From: Bacteroidia bacterium
GTDB taxonomy: Bacteria; Bacteroidota; Bacteroidia; Chitinophagales; Saprospiraceae
NCBI GenBank assembly: GCA_030426765.1
Contig: JAUHXV010000018.1
Span: 1-53,360 of the forward strand
Reading direction: 5' to 3'
Length of the DNA: 53,360 nt
This document shows positions 32,983 to 41,733 of the stretch, piece after piece; position 1 is the stretch's first letter; each line of letters opens with the position of its first letter. The translations under genes were made by a program, and so were the position numbers. Below the pieces are notes generated by a model. The model made no database searches and was not told where the DNA came from. It saw only the letters and a program-made list of their open reading frames with translations.

Positions 32983-33651
32983 TTAGCTGGCGGCTTCCGC
33001 AGACTCGGTGGATGCTCCTTCTTCTGAAGTTGCTCCTTCTTCGCCTTCTTCTCCTGTTCCTTCTTCGCCTTCTGCTTCGGCAGCAGCAGGATCGAGGGTA
33101 CGGAGCAAACGAGGAATCTCAATTGAAGCCACAGGGATATTTGCGTTGTTTAGTATCTCAATACCTTCGGTCACATCAAGATCTTTGATCCTCAGGGATT
33201 CTCCCAGCTTCATCGGAGTGGTATTCAAAACGATCTTATCGATCAGTTTCTCCGGAACGGTTTTGATGCTCACTTTTCTGAGCTTCTTCATCAGCTTACC
33301 TCCTTCTTTCAAGCCAACTGCGACACCTTCAAAGCTGATGGGGATATCCACTTTGACCTGGTGATTATCAATCAGGCGCAGGAAATCGACGTGAAGAATT
33401 TTATCGGTGACCGGATGAAACTGTGCCGATTTGATAATGCATCGGTGTGTTTCGCCATCGAGATTGATTTCCACCACTTTAAATTCAGGGGTGTAGATCA
33501 ATGGTCTGAGATCGAGAGGCACCAGGGTGAAATGCTTAATGTCATCTCCACCGTACAGTACACAGGGAACCAGATCCGCGTTTCGCACAGCTTTGGTAGC
33601 TGCTTTTCCGAGGTTTTCCCTGGCCGTTGCATTTAATGTTAAAACTTCCAT
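32983..33651 (-). CDS. rplY: 50S ribosomal protein L25/general stress protein Ctc
   Basis: The 222-aa protein is the long TL5/CTC form of L25. Residues about 1-95 form the 5S rRNA-binding domain (start MEVLTLNATARENLGKAAT). Residues 96-185 form the second beta domain (GVAVGLKEGGKLMKKLRKV). The last 40 or so residues are an acidic Glu/Gly/Ala/Ser tail, common in Bacteroidota. It lies downstream of prs on the same strand, an order seen in many bacteria. It has its own probable -7 element and a strong terminator. Confidence 0.95.
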   Translation of the reverse strand: MEVLTLNATARENLGKAATKAVRNADLVPCVLYGGDDIKHFTLVPLDLRPLIYTPEFKVVEINLDGETHRCIIKSAQFHPVTDKILHVDFLRLIDNHQVKVDIPISFEGVAVGLKEGGKLMKKLRKVSIKTVPEKLIDKIVLNTTPMKLGESLRIKDLDVTEGIEILNNANIPVASIEIPRLLRTLDPAAAEAEGEEGTGEEGEEGATSEEGASTESAEAAS

Positions 33652-33977
33652 TACGTTTAAATATGATTTTAGCCCCTATGCTCCATAAGGGCACGCAAAG
33701 GTATGATTTTCAGTGAAAAAATCCGGTCAATCCTGTAAAATAATTACATCGGACTTTTGTGATTCATATTGGCTTCGTTTGAACCCATCGTCAGAAAGAT
33801 CGTAATTCCCGAATCCCCGGTTTATATTAGAAATTAATTTATGTATATTTTCTTGAAAAACATCCGACAGGGAAGTGCTGAGTGGAATTTACACTTTAAA
33901 ATAGCGTTTCGCAGTTCGCCTGAGGATTCGGGTAGCCCTTCTCTAATTTCTCTTAGACCCCTAAGGTTTCCCGGTCT
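33652..33977. other. 326-bp spacer between prs and rplY
   Basis: No coding frame or RNA gene was recognised. The prs-distal end holds the probable rplY promoter. No clear T-run terminator was seen after prs. Confidence 0.5.
33696..33703 (-). promoter_or_regulatory. -7 promoter element for rplY
   Basis: On the minus strand TACCTTTG matches TAnnTTTG, with a TTG at 33728-33730 (24-base spacing, slightly long). The leader would be about 38 bases. Confidence 0.45.
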
Positions 33978-34907
33978 CTAGCCCATAAACAAGGCCGAGA
34001 TCGACCGGTGCTCATGTGTATTTCTGATCGCATGGGCGAACAACTTGGACGAGGAAAGGACCTTAATCTTCGGAGAAGGCCTTTTCAGCGGAAGGGTATC
34101 CGTCACGATCAGTTCGGTCAACTCGGAATTCTCGATGTTCTCGTAGGCTTTTCCGGACAGAACCGGGTGGGTGCAGATCGCCCGGACGCTTCGGGCACCG
34201 CGCTGCATGAGTGCATCGGCGGCCTTGCAGAGTGTACCGGCTGTGTCGGCCATATCATCGACGAGGATGACATCTTTTCCTTCCACATCTCCGATTACGG
34301 TCATTCCGGCGATTTCATTCGCTCTTCTGCGGTATTTATCGCAGATGACCAGCTGGCATTGGAAATGATTGGCGTAGTTTCTGGCGCGTTTCACACCACC
34401 CACGTCAGGGGAAGCAAATATCACGGATTCTTTATCCAGCCCTTCGAGGTAGGGAAAAAATATCGCGTTGCTCTGCAGGTGATCGACCGGGATGTCAAAG
34501 AATCCCTGGATCTGATCCGCATGGAGGTCCATGGTCATAATGCGGTTGGCGCCGGCTGCTTCCAGCAGATTGGCTATGAGTTTGGCTGAAATCGGAACAC
34601 GGGGTTTGTCTTTACGATCCTGGCGCGCATAGCCAAAATAGGGGATGACAGCGGTGATGTAATCTGCTGAGGCCCGTTTGGCGGAATCGATGAGCAGCAG
34701 CAATTCCATCAGGTTGTCAGCAGGTGCCGGGGTGGACTGGATGAAAAATACGTACGACCCCCGAACAGATTCTTCAATGATCGGCTGCATCTCGCCATCA
34801 CTGAATCGGGAGAGTGTCCATTGCCCGAGTTCGTGTCCGTAAAAGTCTGAAATCTTCTCCGCCAGATAACCGGAGTACTGTCCGCTGAATAATTTAACGT
34901 CTACCAT
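33978..34907 (-). CDS. prs: Ribose-phosphate pyrophosphokinase
   Basis: The 309-aa protein makes PRPP from ribose 5-phosphate and ATP for nucleotide, His and Trp synthesis. Family motifs: RFSDGEMQ near 34-41, YFGYARQDRKDKPR near 89-102, MDLHADQIQGFFDIPVDHL near 124-142, SPDVGGVKRA near 165, and the PRPP loop VILVDDMADTAGTL near 213-226. Full length. Confidence 0.96.
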   Translation of the reverse strand: MVDVKLFSGQYSGYLAEKISDFYGHELGQWTLSRFSDGEMQPIIEESVRGSYVFFIQSTPAPADNLMELLLLIDSAKRASADYITAVIPYFGYARQDRKDKPRVPISAKLIANLLEAAGANRIMTMDLHADQIQGFFDIPVDHLQSNAIFFPYLEGLDKESVIFASPDVGGVKRARNYANHFQCQLVICDKYRRRANEIAGMTVIGDVEGKDVILVDDMADTAGTLCKAADALMQRGARSVRAICTHPVLSGKAYENIENSELTELIVTDTLPLKRPSPKIKVLSSSKLFAHAIRNTHEHRSISALFMG

Positions 34908-34927
34908 GGTTGGTTTTTATCTGCCTG

Positions 34928-34935
34928 CAAAATTA
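34928..34935 (-). promoter_or_regulatory. -7 promoter element for prs
   Basis: On the minus strand TAATTTTG matches TAnnTTTG, about 20 bases before the prs ATG. No clear -33 element. Confidence 0.4.
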
Positions 34936-35058
34936 GTTTAATTTTTCCCATCTGTATTCTATCGTCTTTATTACCTTTCACGATAGATCATCTGACGTCT
35001 TTAGTCTAAAAGGGCGAATCTTTCAGAATGATTCCTTGTTATATTGCATAAACACTGT

Positions 35059-35688
35059 ATGCTGCATCTCGTGCTTGTAAACGTCACATTAAATCAATGG
35101 TGGGAGGGATTGTCCTCCGCACATCAGGTGTTTTGGTTTATTGCCATTGTCTTCAGTGTGTTGTTTTTTATCCAGTTCATCCTGTTGCTCATGGGCATGG
35201 ATGGAGATTCAGGCGACGGAGTAGATATAGAGGATCACGGATTGGAGACAGACTTTTCAGCCCTTTCTCTGCGCAGCATCATTGCTTTTTTTACTTTTTT
35301 TGGATGGACCGGCGTACTTGTACTGGGCAATGGTCTCAGCGTATGGATGGCGGTGACCCTGGCCACAGTAGCCGGGCTGGCGGCGATGTTTATCGTAGCA
35401 TATCTGATGTTTAAGTTTGCTCAACTCGAACAATCCGGGACTTTAAATTTATACAATGCACTTGATCAGCCCGGTGAGGTGTATCTCAGCATCCCGGAAC
35501 ACAAAACCGGACAGGGAAAAGTGCACGTGATGATCGACGGTGTGATGCGAGAAATGGATGCTGTCACGGAAGGAAAGATGTTGAAAACCGGAGAAGCCAT
35601 CAAAGTGGTGGAGATTCTGGACAACAATACATTGAAAGTGGAAGTCCTGAATCGACTAAACAGTACGTCCGGTACACCACTTCAGTAA
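35059..35688 (+). CDS. NfeD-like membrane protein (YuaF type), flotillin partner
   Basis: The first ATG is at 35059 (MLHLVLVNVT), 209 aa; an in-frame TTG at 35044 is less likely. It has three hydrophobic helices (about 24-45, 72-92 and 95-120) and a C-terminal OB-fold-like domain (about 145-200; GEVYLSIPEHKTGQGKV), as in short NfeD/YuaF proteins. In Bacillus YuaF works with the flotillin FloT in membrane organisation. A flotillin gene follows 72 bases downstream, as expected. Confidence 0.85.
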   Translation: MLHLVLVNVTLNQWWEGLSSAHQVFWFIAIVFSVLFFIQFILLLMGMDGDSGDGVDIEDHGLETDFSALSLRSIIAFFTFFGWTGVLVLGNGLSVWMAVTLATVAGLAAMFIVAYLMFKFAQLEQSGTLNLYNALDQPGEVYLSIPEHKTGQGKVHVMIDGVMREMDAVTEGKMLKTGEAIKVVEILDNNTLKVEVLNRLNSTSGTPLQ

Positions 35689-35760
35689 GCGCTGAAAAAT
35701 ACAGGTGAGAAGATCACCGCTCGGATATTGAAATTAGTTTAACCTCAATCATAATCAGAC

Positions 35761-37206
35761 ATGGATTTATCAGGTTCTTTTGTTGTTATTTCTGCAGGCC
35801 TTATCGGTCTTGCGTTTATTATGCTGCTTTGGTTTATCTCCAGGTACAAGCGCTGTCCTTCAGATCAGATCCTCGTGATCTATGGAAAGACCGGTACCGG
35901 GCAGTCTTCCAAGTGTCTCGCCGGGGGTGCCGCGTTTGTGTGGCCGGTCATCCAGGATTACGAGTACATGGATCTGACACCCATCAGCATAGATGTCGAT
36001 CTGCGCGGTGCATTATCACGACAGAATATTCGGGTCTCTGTGCCCTCGCGTTTTACTGTCGCGATCAGCAATAAACCGGGCGTCATGGAAGTGGCGTCAG
36101 AGCGTCTGCTTGGAAAGTCAAATGAAGAAATCCGTGAAACAGCCAAGGACATCATCTTCGGTCAGTTGCGTCTGGTCGTTGCCACGATGGATATAGAAGA
36201 GATCAATTCCGATCGCGACAAATTTTTGTCTAATGTGAGTTCGAATGTGGGTAGTGAACTACAGAAAATCGGACTGACGCTGATCAACGTAAACGTAACC
36301 GACATTCAGGATGAAAGCGGCTATATCGAAGCACTCGGAAAAGAAGCTGCTGCCAAAGCGATCAACGATGCCAAGCAAAGTGTAGCTGAGAAAAATCGCG
36401 ATGGTAGCATCGGAGAAGCAAATGCGAATAAAGAAAAGCGTGTTTCCGTCAGTGCAGCAGATGCGGTGGCAATGGTCGGCGAAGCGAATGCCCAGGCCAA
36501 CGCAGTGGATGGCGAAAATGAAGCGAAAGTGCGTATGGCGGTATCTAATGCGGAACGTCGCAAACGAGAAGCGGAAGCCCTTCGCCTTGCTACAGCGTCA
36601 GAAAAAATACAAGCGGCCAACTCTTTGCAGGAATCATACAAGGCTGAACAGGAAGCGGAATTGGCACGTGCCGAAAAAGAGCGGGCTTCACGTGAAGCAG
36701 ATATCATCGTCGAAGCAGAAATTGCACGTCGTCGCATCGAAATTGATGCTGAGGCAGAATCTGAAAGAGCGCGATTGATCGCCCGAGGACAAGCCGATGC
36801 GGTGTTTATGCAAAAGGAAGCAGAAGCAAAAGGCTTATATGAAATCCTGCGCAAGCAGGCAGAAGGTTTTGATGAAATCGTCAAAGCTGTAGGTGGAAAT
36901 CCGCGTGATGCTGTTCTGATGCTGGTGGCAGACAAATTGCCCGAGCTGGTTAAAACGCAGGTAGAAGCCATCAAGAATATCAAAATCGATAAAGTCACTG
37001 TCTGGGAAGGCGGCAATGCAGAGGGTCCGGGTAATAGTACATCGAAGTTTATCTCCGGGCTATATAAGTCTGTTCCACCGATGAATGAACTCTTTAATAT
37101 GGCAGGTATGGATCTTCCGGGATACCTCGGTCGTGAAAAAGAGAAAGCAGAAGAAGCGCACGAAGTAATCCGGGACGAAAGCGCGGATAAAGACGGAAAG
37201 GCTTAA
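35761..37206 (+). CDS. floT: Flotillin (SPFH/Band 7) family protein
   Basis: The 481-aa protein has an N-terminal membrane helix (about 8-28), an SPFH domain (about 35-200) and a long Ala/Glu/Arg-rich coiled coil (about 205-350). The C-terminal domain contains KAVGGNPRDAVLMLVADKLPE. Flotillins scaffold ordered membrane domains. The gene and AMP nucleosidase converge so tightly that their stop codons share the palindrome TTAA at 37203-37206. Confidence 0.93.
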   Translation: MDLSGSFVVISAGLIGLAFIMLLWFISRYKRCPSDQILVIYGKTGTGQSSKCLAGGAAFVWPVIQDYEYMDLTPISIDVDLRGALSRQNIRVSVPSRFTVAISNKPGVMEVASERLLGKSNEEIRETAKDIIFGQLRLVVATMDIEEINSDRDKFLSNVSSNVGSELQKIGLTLINVNVTDIQDESGYIEALGKEAAAKAINDAKQSVAEKNRDGSIGEANANKEKRVSVSAADAVAMVGEANAQANAVDGENEAKVRMAVSNAERRKREAEALRLATASEKIQAANSLQESYKAEQEAELARAEKERASREADIIVEAEIARRRIEIDAEAESERARLIARGQADAVFMQKEAEAKGLYEILRKQAEGFDEIVKAVGGNPRDAVLMLVADKLPELVKTQVEAIKNIKIDKVTVWEGGNAEGPGNSTSKFISGLYKSVPPMNELFNMAGMDLPGYLGREKEKAEEAHEVIRDESADKDGKA

Positions 37207-37976
37207 AACTTCAGGTGTTTGACGGTGAGTCGGTTGTGGATCATTTGTTTGAGAGAATCAATACCAATTTCCAGGTGAGTCGTAGCATGATCTGCTGTTA
37301 CACTCTGATCGCTTTTTGACGTCTTTACACCTTCGGGAGCCATCGGCATATCGGAAACCAGTAAAAGGGCTCCTGTCGGAATGCCGTTGTGAAATCCAAC
37401 ACTGAATAGGGTGGCTGTCTCCATATCGATCGCCAGTGCGCGAATCGAGTTGAGATATTTTTTAAACTTCAAATCGAACTCCCACACACGTCGGTTAGTC
37501 GTATACACTGTCCCGGTCCAATAGTCTTTTTCATAATCGCGGATCGTGGTGGAGATGGCTTTTTGCAGTGCGAAAGAAGGCAATGCCGGAACTTCAGACG
37601 GAAAATAGTCATTGGATGTTCCTTCTCCCCGGATACCGGCGATCGGTAGGATCAGGTCACCTACTTTATTCTTTTTCATTTTCAGGCCACCGCATTTTCC
37701 GAGAAACAAACAGGCTTTTGGTTTGATGGCCATCAGGAGATCCATGACGGTAGCTGCATTGGCACTTCCCATTCCAAAATTGATGATGGTGATCTGTTCG
37801 GCCGTGGCACATTGCATGGACAAGCCTTTTCCAAAAATCTCCACCCCAAACTTTTCGGCAAACACTTCCACGTAATGGGAGAAATTGACCAGGATAATAT
37901 ATTTTTCAAACATCTCCAGGGACATGCCGGTATATCGCGGGAGCCAGTTGTTGACGATGTCTGCTTTTGTTTTCAT
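37203..37976 (-). CDS. amn: AMP nucleosidase
   Basis: The 257-aa short-form AMP nucleosidase (PNP/UDP phosphorylase fold) cleaves AMP to adenine and ribose 5-phosphate. Motifs: INFGMGSANAAT near 65-76, FLGKCGGL near 91-98, GEGTSNDYFP near 117-126, ALAIDMETATLFSVG near 180-194, and LLVSDMP near 205-211. The E. coli enzyme is larger (484 aa); the short type is standard in Bacteroidota. Its stop overlaps the flotillin stop. Confidence 0.92.
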   Translation of the reverse strand: MKTKADIVNNWLPRYTGMSLEMFEKYIILVNFSHYVEVFAEKFGVEIFGKGLSMQCATAEQITIINFGMGSANAATVMDLLMAIKPKACLFLGKCGGLKMKKNKVGDLILPIAGIRGEGTSNDYFPSEVPALPSFALQKAISTTIRDYEKDYWTGTVYTTNRRVWEFDLKFKKYLNSIRALAIDMETATLFSVGFHNGIPTGALLLVSDMPMAPEGVKTSKSDQSVTADHATTHLEIGIDSLKQMIHNRLTVKHLKF

Positions 37977-38003
37977 AAAAAATTCCTTGTGTGCTTTTAC
38001 CTC

Positions 38004-38420
38004 CTATCCGCCGCGCTTCATTTCGTGGTAGATCAGCGCGCGCACATCCTGGTGCTGCTGTGCGGCCATTTTGAGCAGATGTCTTAGCTTTTCGAGTGAA
38101 GCATTATCTATCCATTGATCGATTTGTCCACCGGCATTGGCGATATTGACCCGAATCTGTTCCTGCACGGCATAGAGGACTGCGGCAATGTGTTTGCATA
38201 CAGGTCCGTGCTCGAAAGGGCAGGTGCAGTGCCATTGGGTGATCACATCATGGCCTTCCAACCGTACGTGATAGGGTTCTGTGCCTTCAATGGTAGCACT
38301 CCATCCTTCACCGGTTTCCTCAAGATCGGTTACCTGCTGTGCATCAAAATAGGCTTTCCCTCTTTCAGCGATCAGGATATGAATCTCTTCTTCAAATCGA
38401 TCTATCGGGATACTGCTCAT
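38004..38420 (-). CDS. SWIM zinc-finger protein
   Basis: The start at 38420 (MSSIPIDRFEEEIH) gives 138 aa. Its ATG overlaps the stop of the upstream lipase-like gene (ATGA), which supports this start over the longer frame. A SWIM zinc finger, WHCTCPFEHGPVCKH, lies near residues 64-78, with a short helical tail. SWIM domains bind DNA or proteins; the nearest known context is SWIM/SNF2 proteins, but no helicase is nearby. The coupling to a secreted lipase gene is unexplained. Confidence 0.85.
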   Translation of the reverse strand: MSSIPIDRFEEEIHILIAERGKAYFDAQQVTDLEETGEGWSATIEGTEPYHVRLEGHDVITQWHCTCPFEHGPVCKHIAAVLYAVQEQIRVNIANAGGQIDQWIDNASLEKLRHLLKMAAQQHQDVRALIYHEMKRGG

Positions 38421-39865
38421 TGGCGAATAAATCTGGCGATACGCGTTTCTGTGTCCACCGTACATAATATGAAATACATGCCGGAAGGAAGTTGTTCAGT
38501 TGAAATCTGATTGTTCGTGCTGAAGCGCTTCAACATGCTTTGTCCATTCGCGTTGATGATTTCGCAGGTCATACCATTGGAGGCTTTATCCCAGTCGATG
38601 GTCAATACATCATAGGTTGGGTTTGGAGACACGATGAGCAGTTCAGCCTCTTCGTTGAGGTATTTAAGAGAGGAAGGATTGACAATGGATTTAAAAAAAT
38701 CAATTGAAGCAAGTACCGCGGGAAATACACACTGGCCGTGGCCAAATGCCGGATTCATGTTGACTGCCAGCACATCGGTTGCACCCAGATCATTCATTGC
38801 GGTTTCCGCCACGAGAGCGTTTTCAAATGGAACCTGTTCGTCCATCCCGCAGTAATACAATCGCGTCGGTGCACTAGGAGCCCATTCGTAGGTATCATTA
38901 TCGTTTAGGGCGAGATTGATCGGATGATTCGGATTACTCACAATGCCCATGATCACACTATCCTGAAACATCTTTTTATTGATGGTGTCTCCATCGATGG
39001 CCTGAAGTTGAAGGATGAGTTGCGCATTCAGTGCTGCTAGGTTGATCTCTCCGTTGTAAAAGCGATCGATTTCAGTAGCGAAAGGTTCTTTGAAAATATC
39101 ATTCAGTGTATTGTAGAGATTGCCATAGATAGGCTGATATCCTAACATGATGTATGCGATATATGCGGGAAATCCATAGGACTCATCACTGAGTATTTTG
39201 TCGCGCATGACACCGGAAATACTGTACGGCCCTGACATATGCGTAGCGGCAGAGACTGGGTAAACAAATGACCAGAAGTCTTCGATTTCTTTGTGGAGTG
39301 CCATGGAGGCGTGACCGCCTTGTGAGTAGCCGGAGACGAAGAGGAAGTTGGGATCCCAGTTAGGTCCGGAATTAAATTCCAGGTATTCCAGACAGCCATT
39401 CAGCATATCCAGTGAGGCGGAAGCTTCGGTGGCTGCGTGCACATACGGATGAAACCCGCGTGAGGTGCCGAGGCCAAGATAATCCGGGGCAATGGAAATA
39501 AAGCCAAATCCAGCGTAGGCCAGTGCAACTTCAAAGCCTCCTTTTTGTTGTGAGGGTACATCGTCGGGACCATTGGTTGTGCCATGGGCATAGACTACGA
39601 TCGGAAGTGGTGTCTCATCACCAGCCTGAGGGATCAGCAGTATACCGGAAGCCGTGTCGGGCATTTGATCTATGCCGGGTGTTTCATATAAAATCCGGTA
39701 CATATCGACATCGTAGTCGACATTGACGCCAAACAAAATCAGCATGTCGATTTTGGTTTTCGTACCCAGGAAGGTATGTTCGATAAGATAATCCTGTGCG
39801 GTGAGCGGGGTTCCTAAGGAAAGAGCCGCAAAAAGAATGAATACTTTTGTCATTAAATTACGCAT
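38417..39865 (-). CDS. Secreted lipase-like alpha/beta hydrolase with T9SS sorting domain
   Basis: About 482 aa from the Met at 39865 (others at 39874 and 39853). There is a signal peptide ending near LTAQ, and a catalytic domain with nucleophile Ser in FVSGYSQGGHASM near residue 185, preceded by YAHGTTNGPDDVP. It resembles secretory lipase (LIP family, PF03583-like). Residues about 400-482 are a type A T9SS C-terminal sorting domain: VSPNPTYDVLTIDW, then INANGQSM, LPSGMYFI and RIARFIRQ. The protein should cross the outer membrane by the type IX system. Confidence 0.9.
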   Translation of the reverse strand: MRNLMTKVFILFAALSLGTPLTAQDYLIEHTFLGTKTKIDMLILFGVNVDYDVDMYRILYETPGIDQMPDTASGILLIPQAGDETPLPIVVYAHGTTNGPDDVPSQQKGGFEVALAYAGFGFISIAPDYLGLGTSRGFHPYVHAATEASASLDMLNGCLEYLEFNSGPNWDPNFLFVSGYSQGGHASMALHKEIEDFWSFVYPVSAATHMSGPYSISGVMRDKILSDESYGFPAYIAYIMLGYQPIYGNLYNTLNDIFKEPFATEIDRFYNGEINLAALNAQLILQLQAIDGDTINKKMFQDSVIMGIVSNPNHPINLALNDNDTYEWAPSAPTRLYYCGMDEQVPFENALVAETAMNDLGATDVLAVNMNPAFGHGQCVFPAVLASIDFFKSIVNPSSLKYLNEEAELLIVSPNPTYDVLTIDWDKASNGMTCEIINANGQSMLKRFSTNNQISTEQLPSGMYFILCTVDTETRIARFIRQ

Positions 39866-39975
39866 GATAGTCATTGCTTAAAGTAAAAATGAATCCCCGG
39901 ACACTGCTTGCCCAGGGTATGGCAAAGCAAAAATATAACAATTTTAGCGAATATATAAATAGCAGCCACTGAATT

Positions 39976-40410
39976 ATGTATACACTGGAACATATTGGAA
40001 TCGCTGTCAAATCGATCACCGACAGCAACCCTTTGTTTGAACGCTTATTGAAAGCCTCTCCGTACAAGCAGGAGGAGGTGGAAGATCAGCACGTGCTGAC
40101 CTCATTTTTTCGGGCGGGAGAGTCCAAGATTGAATTGCTGGAAGCGACACATCCGGACAGTCCGATTCAGAAATTTATTGATCATCGGGGAGAAGGCATT
40201 CATCACATCGCTTTTGAAGTGGAGGACATTTATGCGGAGATGGATCGTATGCGGAAAGAAGGATTTCAATTGCTACAGGAAGCGCCTTCGTATGGAGCGG
40301 ATAATAAGCTCGTGTGTTTTATCCATCCGAAATCAGCCAATGGCGTATTGGTAGAATTGTGTCAGACGATTCGAAATCGGGAAGAAGGCGAGATGGATGG
40401 TGTGGAGTAG
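39976..40410 (+). CDS. mce: Methylmalonyl-CoA epimerase
   Basis: The 144-aa VOC-fold protein interconverts (R)- and (S)-methylmalonyl-CoA, as in the propionate/succinate pathway. Metal-binding positions: His in LEHIGIAV (residue 6), His in GIHHIAFEVED near 75, and Glu in VLVELCQ near 130. Standard length. The gene overlaps the TSUP transporter gene by 14 bases. Confidence 0.93.
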   Translation: MYTLEHIGIAVKSITDSNPLFERLLKASPYKQEEVEDQHVLTSFFRAGESKIELLEATHPDSPIQKFIDHRGEGIHHIAFEVEDIYAEMDRMRKEGFQLLQEAPSYGADNKLVCFIHPKSANGVLVELCQTIRNREEGEMDGVE

Positions 40411-41161
40411 TGAACAGATCATCATTGCTTTTGCAGGTGCTTTTGCAGCCGGGGTGATCAATGCGCTGGCGGGAAATGGTTCTGTCATCACCCTGACGAT
40501 CCTGACGGAATTAATCGGATTGCCCGGAAATGTAGCCAATGGTACGAATCGGGTAGGCGTACTCTTCAATGCCGCCGGAGCCTATGCCGGTTTTTATGGC
40601 AAGCGCGAGATGCAGTATCGGCAGTATATGATATTTATTCTGCCGGTGGTATTAGGCGCTGCAGCAGGGATACTGACTGCTACGGTAGTGACCCATGCAC
40701 AGTTTATGGGTGTCTTTAAGGCGCTGATGGTGCTGATGCTGATCGTCATCCTGGTTAAGCCGGAGCGCTGGTTGATTGAACGACCGGGAAAGAGTGACCT
40801 TCCTTCGTGGCTGATATGGGGTCTGATGCTTTTACTTGGATTTTATGGCGGGTTTATTCAAATGGGTATGGGTGTTTTTTACTTAGCCCTGCTGGTGCTT
40901 ATCGCGCGGTTGCCCATGATCGAAGCCAATATGATCAAGGCACTTTCTGTGGGGCTTTTCACTTTGTTGGCTGTTATCATTTTTGCGTTGACGGATCAGA
41001 TTATTTGGTTGATCGGTCTGGTGATGGGCGTGGCGCAGTTTTTCGGCGGATGGATTTCCGCGCATTATGCGAGTAAAATTCCCGGAGCCTCCAAAGTGGC
41101 GTATTATATCCTGATTCTGGCAGTTGTTCTTTCTCTGCTTAAACTCTTTAATGTGTTTTGA
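40397..41161 (+). CDS. TSUP (TauE/SafE) family membrane transporter
   Basis: The 254-aa protein has about eight helices in two halves. The signature GVINALAGNGSVITL near residues 19-33 and NVANGTNRVGVLFN near 47-60 are typical of TSUP permeases (PF01925), which move sulfite, sulfonates or organic acids. The substrate is unknown. The 14-base overlap with mce implies translation from one message. Confidence 0.88.
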   Translation: MVWSSEQIIIAFAGAFAAGVINALAGNGSVITLTILTELIGLPGNVANGTNRVGVLFNAAGAYAGFYGKREMQYRQYMIFILPVVLGAAAGILTATVVTHAQFMGVFKALMVLMLIVILVKPERWLIERPGKSDLPSWLIWGLMLLLGFYGGFIQMGMGVFYLALLVLIARLPMIEANMIKALSVGLFTLLAVIIFALTDQIIWLIGLVMGVAQFFGGWISAHYASKIPGASKVAYYILILAVVLSLLKLFNVF

Positions 41162-41313
41162 TCCATGAAAAATCATACCTGCCAAAGCGTCTGATTTTAG
41201 TGCTGTTTTGTTTTTTTGGTATGAATTATGCGGACTTCATGTTATAGAAGGCCATCTGTCAAATTGGCGTTGCGGGCAATCATTGCCAAAAGCGACACGT
41301 TAATAGAATATTC

Positions 41314-41321
41314 TATATTTG
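41314..41321 (+). promoter_or_regulatory. -7 promoter element for the DUF4783 gene
   Basis: TATATTTG matches TAnnTTTG; the ATG at 41345 lies 23 bases further. No well-spaced TTG. The element supports the short start. Confidence 0.4.
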
Positions 41322-41344
41322 AGTATCACACAGGCCAAACGATT

Positions 41345-41719
41345 ATGAGAAAACCAAACCTATGTATCGCAAGTATCCTTCTGCTCCTGCCCATGATGGG
41401 TATCGGGCAGCAAAGCGAGGTAGAGGATGCGCTGAAAAAGGGAGATGCCAATGCGCTGACCCCGTTCATGAGTACGTCTGTCGACCTTTCCATTCCCGGA
41501 CATGAAAAGACTGTGACCACTTCAGAAGCTGTCAAAGCGCTTTCAGGATTTTTTCAGGAACAGGGTGTCAAGGGATATAAAAAAATGCACACCAGTACAC
41601 CACAGCAGGGCAGAGCGAATTTTACAATTGGTGATCTCTACACAACGAAAGGTACGTATCGTCTTACTTTGTTTTTCAACCAGCAACAGAAAATCTCTGA
41701 AGTCAGTATCCGTCAGTAA
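41345..41719 (+). CDS. DUF4783-like exported protein
   Basis: The start at 41345 gives 124 aa with a clean signal peptide (MRKPNLCIASILLLLPMMGI, then GQQ). The frame upstream to 41228 is open but lacks a signal and overlaps the promoter. The mature domain of about 100 aa has the NTF2-like look of DUF4783: an N-terminal helix (VEDALKKGDANAL), then LSIPGHEKTVT, and a last strand KISEVSIRQ. Small secreted DUF4783 proteins are frequent in Bacteroidota; their function is unknown. Confidence 0.82.
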   Translation: MRKPNLCIASILLLLPMMGIGQQSEVEDALKKGDANALTPFMSTSVDLSIPGHEKTVTTSEAVKALSGFFQEQGVKGYKKMHTSTPQQGRANFTIGDLYTTKGTYRLTLFFNQQQKISEVSIRQ

Positions 41720-41733
41720 CAACAAGTATTGAA

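Noticed and set aside
34008-34589. 193-codon plus-strand frame opposite prs
   Set aside because: Shadow of the conserved PRPP synthetase gene.
36321-37016. 231-codon minus-strand frame opposite flotillin
   Set aside because: Ser/Ala-rich mirror of the Glu/Ala coiled coil; no independent evidence.
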